Below are positions 61,421-64,000 of a stretch of 64,000 bases of DNA, piece by piece (position 1 is the stretch's first letter; every line of letters starts with the position of its first letter). The DNA is from Lysobacter luteus. GTDB lineage: Bacteria > Pseudomonadota > Gammaproteobacteria > Xanthomonadales > Xanthomonadaceae. The stretch spans positions 1,230,001 through 1,294,000 of the forward strand of contig NZ_OU015430.1 in assembly GCF_907164845.1 (NCBI RefSeq), given 5' to 3'. Below the pieces are notes generated by a model, which was not told the DNA's origin, ran no database searches, and was given only the letters and a program-made list of their open reading frames with translations. The position numbers were made by a program, and so were the translations under genes.

Positions 61421-63389
61421 AGGGCTTGCGCGGGCCCGCCCCGTGTCCGCCGGGGCCGCGCGGGCCACCGGGTCGGGGACCGCCGGGTCGTCCCGCCGGG
61501 CGGGGGGCGCGACCGCCTTCCGTGTCGCCCGCGCCGGCACGCTGGATCTTGAGCGCCTGCCCGGCCACGTACACCCGCTTGAGGTGCTCCATCAGCTCGC
61601 GCGGCATGCCTTCCGGCAGGTCGACCAGGCTGTAGTCGTCGCGGATGTCGATGCGGCCGATGTAGCGGCTTTCGAGGTCGGCCTCGTTGGCGATGGCGCC
61701 GACGATGTTGCCCGGCTGCACGCCGTGGCGATGGCCGACTTCGATCCGGAAGGTCTCCATCCCGACGTCGTCCGTACCGCGCGCGGTGCGCTGGGGCGGC
61801 GCCGACGCGGGCCGGTCGTCCTCGAACATCGACTCGCCGGCATTGCGGGGCGTCGGTGGCGTGTACTGGCGCTCGGCATGGCGCGGCGGCGCGTTGCGCT
61901 CGTCGAAGCTGCGCGGCGGCGCGGACGGGCGTACATCACGTGGAGCATCGCGCTCGGGGCGCTGCTGCCGCGGCGGGCGCGGCGGCTGGCCGCGATGGCC
62001 GGTCTCGCGTGGGCCCGGTTCGCGCTCACGGAAGGCCGGGCGGGGCGGGGGGGTGAGGAGCAGCGGGTTCTCGCCCTGTACCAGCTTGGCGAGGGCGGCG
62101 GCGATCTCGACCGCGGGCACGTTCTGTTCGCGCTCGTAGCGCTCGACCAGGTCGCGGAACAGTGACAGGTCCTCGCCCTGCAACGCGTCGCCGATGCGGC
62201 CGAGGAACTTGGACACGCGCTGCTCGTTGACCGTCTCGATCGTCGGCAGCTCCATCGGCTCGATCGGCTGGCGGGTGGCCCGCTCGATCGCGCGCAGCAT
62301 GCCGCGCTCGCGCGGGGTGACGAACAGGATCGCCTCACCCTTGCGGCCCGCGCGTCCGGTCCGGCCGATGCGGTGGACGTAGCTCTCGGTGTCGTACGGG
62401 ATGTCGTAATTGAGGACGTGGCTGATGCGCTCCACGTCCAGGCCGCGCGCGGCGACGTCCGTCGCCACGAGTACGTCGATCCGGCCGTCCTTGAGGTTCT
62501 GGATGGTCTTCTCGCGCTGCTGCTGCTGCACGTCGCCATTGATCGCGGCGGCGGCAATGCCGCGCGCGGCCAGCTTGTCGGCCAGCTCCTCGGTGCCCAG
62601 CTTGGTCCGCGCGAACACGATCATCGCGTCGAATGGCTCCGCCTCCAGGATGCGCGTCAGTGCGTCCAGCTTGTGCACGCCGCTGACGGACCAGTAGCGC
62701 TGGCGGATATTCGCCGCGGTGCTGGTCTTGTTCTTGATGGCGACCTCGACCGGATCCTTCAGGTAGGTCTGGGCGATGCGCTTGATCTGCGACGGCATGG
62801 TGGCCGAGAACAGGGCGACCTGGCGCGTCTCCGGCGTCTTCTTGAGCACCGCCTCGACGTCGTCGATGAAGCCCATCCGCAGCATCTCGTCGGCCTCATC
62901 CAGCACCAGGCAGCGCAGCTCGGACAGGTCCAGCGAGCCGCGCTCCAGGTGGTCGATCACCCGGCCGGGGGTGCCGACCACCACCTGGACGCCGCGCTTG
63001 AGCGCCTGCAACTGGGGGTAGTAGCTCTGGCCACCGTAGATCGGCAGCACGTGGAAGCCGGGCAGGTGATGGGCGTACTTCTGGAACGCCTCGGCCACCT
63101 GGATGGCCAGTTCGCGCGTCGGTGCGAGCACAAGCACCTGGGGCGTCTTCTGCGCCGGGTCGATGTTGGCCAGCGCCGGCAGCGCGAACGCCGCGGTCTT
63201 GCCGGTGCCGGTCTGGGCCTGGCCCAGGACGTCGCGACCGGCCAGCAGCGGCGGGATGGTCGCGGCCTGGATCGGGGAGGGCGACTCGTAGCCGACGTCG
63301 GACAGTGCCTTCAGCAGGGCTTCGGGCAGGGCCAGGTCGGTGAATTTGATCGACGGTGTCTCGGGGGAGGCGGGCGTTTCGGCGCTCAT
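61401..63389 (-). CDS. deaD: DEAD-box RNA helicase DeaD/CsdA-type
   Basis: 662 residues. Q motif (FTDLALPEALLKALSDVGYESPSPIQ), Walker A AQTGTGKT (58-65), DEAD box near 169, SAT and HRIGRTGRAGR. After the core comes a DbpA-type RNA-binding domain (FRIEVGHRHGVQPGNIVGAIANEADLESRYIGRIDI) and a Pro/Gly/Arg-rich tail. DeaD unwinds structured RNA in ribosome assembly, mostly at low temperature. The linker before the DbpA domain is unusually arginine- and proline-rich. Confidence 0.93.
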   Translation of the reverse strand: MSAETPASPETPSIKFTDLALPEALLKALSDVGYESPSPIQAATIPPLLAGRDVLGQAQTGTGKTAAFALPALANIDPAQKTPQVLVLAPTRELAIQVAEAFQKYAHHLPGFHVLPIYGGQSYYPQLQALKRGVQVVVGTPGRVIDHLERGSLDLSELRCLVLDEADEMLRMGFIDDVEAVLKKTPETRQVALFSATMPSQIKRIAQTYLKDPVEVAIKNKTSTAANIRQRYWSVSGVHKLDALTRILEAEPFDAMIVFARTKLGTEELADKLAARGIAAAAINGDVQQQQREKTIQNLKDGRIDVLVATDVAARGLDVERISHVLNYDIPYDTESYVHRIGRTGRAGRKGEAILFVTPRERGMLRAIERATRQPIEPMELPTIETVNEQRVSKFLGRIGDALQGEDLSLFRDLVERYEREQNVPAVEIAAALAKLVQGENPLLLTPPPRPAFREREPGPRETGHRGQPPRPPRQQRPERDAPRDVRPSAPPRSFDERNAPPRHAERQYTPPTPRNAGESMFEDDRPASAPPQRTARGTDDVGMETFRIEVGHRHGVQPGNIVGAIANEADLESRYIGRIDIRDDYSLVDLPEGMPRELMEHLKRVYVAGQALKIQRAGAGDTEGGRAPRPAGRPGGPRPGGPRGPGGHGAGPRKPFKPRPR

Positions 63390-63519
63390 CGCTACTCTCG
63401 TTGGCGCCGGCGGGGCCGGTCGGGGGGCGCATAGTCTAGCGGGGCAGAGTGGTGCGACGCGTGGACGCGCCCCGGCGACACCGGAACGCGCCTCGCCAAT
63501 GCGTTGACCTCTGGCGGCC

Positions 63520-63525
63520 TACGAT
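63520..63525 (+). promoter_or_regulatory. -10 element for a leaderless selO mRNA
   Basis: TACGAT precedes the ATG at 63532 by six bases, so +1 would be the A of the start codon. No ribosome site is present. No -35 at a good distance was seen. Confidence 0.4.
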
Positions 63526-63531
63526 GGCCGG

Positions 63532-64000
63532 ATGCTGGACCTCGACTTCGACAACGCCTTCATCCGCGAACTGCCCGGCGACCCGCGCGCCGGGCCCGGG
63601 GTGCGCGAGGTGGCGCAGGCCTGGTCGGCGGTGGAACCAACCCCGGTGGCCGCGCCGCGACTGCTCGCGCACTCCGGCGAGATAGCGAAGGCGTTGGGCA
63701 TTACGCCCGACGACGTGGCATCCGCGCGTTTTGCCCGGGTCTTCGGCGGCAACGAGCTGCTGCCGGGCATGCAGCCCTACGCGGCCAACTACGGCGGCCA
63801 CCAGTTCGGGCACTGGGCGGGCCAGCTCGGAGACGGCCGCGCGATCACGCTGGGCGAGGCGGTGACTCCCACGGGCGAGCGCTGGGAGCTTCAATTGAAA
63901 GGGGCCGGCCCGACCCCGTACTCGCGTACCGCCGACGGCCGTGCGGTGCTGCGCTCCTCGGTGCGCGAGTTCCTCTGCAGCGAGGCGATGCACCACCTCG
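63532..64000 (+). CDS. selO: Protein AMPylase SelO, 5' part (cut by window end)
   Basis: 156 residues are visible and the frame is still open at the edge. The protein belongs to SelO/YdiU, a pseudokinase that transfers AMP to proteins. Seen are [44 protein letters not shown] and [38 protein letters not shown], the N-terminal signature. It is divergent from deaD across 142 bases. The rest, including the C-terminal active-site segments, lies outside the window. Confidence 0.93.
   Translation, partial: MLDLDFDNAFIRELPGDPRAGPGVREVAQAWSAVEPTPVAAPRLLAHSGEIAKALGITPDDVASARFARVFGGNELLPGMQPYAANYGGHQFGHWAGQLGDGRAITLGEAVTPTGERWELQLKGAGPTPYSRTADGRAVLRSSVREFLCSEAMHHL

Overview
The window is about 70% GC. 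Gene content and codon use point to a gammaproteobacterium of the Xanthomonadaceae (Lysobacter, Luteimonas or a close relative). Supporting marks are GTAG-headed REP palindromes with core GAGCGGCTTCAGCCGCGA in intergenic gaps, the families DUF1615, YidB/DUF937 and M13 peptidase, and several genes that look leaderless. This placement is inference; no rRNA or tRNA gene is visible to confirm it. There is no insertion sequence, prophage, integrase or CRISPR array. The region looks like ordinary chromosome with a few accessory cassettes.

Layout. 1-4378: the end of a ligase-associated DNA-repair cluster (ATP-dependent ligase, Lhr-like helicase, PdeM-type phosphoesterase). 4449-11105: glutaminase, DUF1615 lipoprotein, EamA exporter, DipZ-type thiol-disulfide protein, and a divergent WYL regulator/GST pair. 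11150-16500: ornithine cyclodeaminase with a divergent Lrp regulator, exported peroxiredoxin, YidB-like protein, M13 peptidase. 16500-20544: REP-rich stretch with small secreted or membrane proteins and one VOC gene fragment. 20569-24708: an arsenic/chromate cassette (chrA-arsB-arsR divergent from arsH-arsC). 24674-31206: split lipoate-protein ligase, FMN-binding stress protein, HDOD protein, RIO kinase, pseudouridine synthase, a GAF-GGDEF cyclase and small proteins. 31213-41638: envelope proteins, including a DUF4105/DUF2388 pair, MscS channel, DUF4136 lipoprotein, a membrane diguanylate cyclase, a ClpP-fold lipoprotein, hemolysin III and SlyD-like FKBP.

41713-44866 is the tightest unexplained operon: N-formylglutamate amidohydrolase-like, DUF1704/QEGLA zinc metallopeptidase and a glutathione-synthetase-like ATP-grasp enzyme, translationally coupled by overlaps. 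44958-51142: TRIC-like channel, a second COG4315 lipoprotein, TrxC with a coupled Cys-rich partner, an HPF-like protein, TrhO, and copA-cueR behind a clear CueR operator. 51155-64000: two HI0933-type flavoproteins, serine hydrolase, FKBP lipoprotein, host-attachment protein, YaeQ, KatE catalase, a TerC exporter under a yybP-ykoY manganese riboswitch, an RluA-family enzyme, a DEAD-box RNA helicase and the start of SelO.

The most interesting signals, in my view, are: (1) the manganese riboswitch before terC, where one RNA strand can pair either with the aptamer P1 stem or with the ribosome-binding site; (2) the amidohydrolase/DUF1704/ATP-grasp operon; (3) two near-identical TGACC-N2-GGTCAG palindromes, each exactly 29.5 bp from an AGCAT -10-like element, in front of the split lipoate ligase and of a small CCGGC-tailed protein, which suggests a shared CRP/FNR-type regulator; (4) several -10 elements placed so that transcription should start on the A of the start codon.
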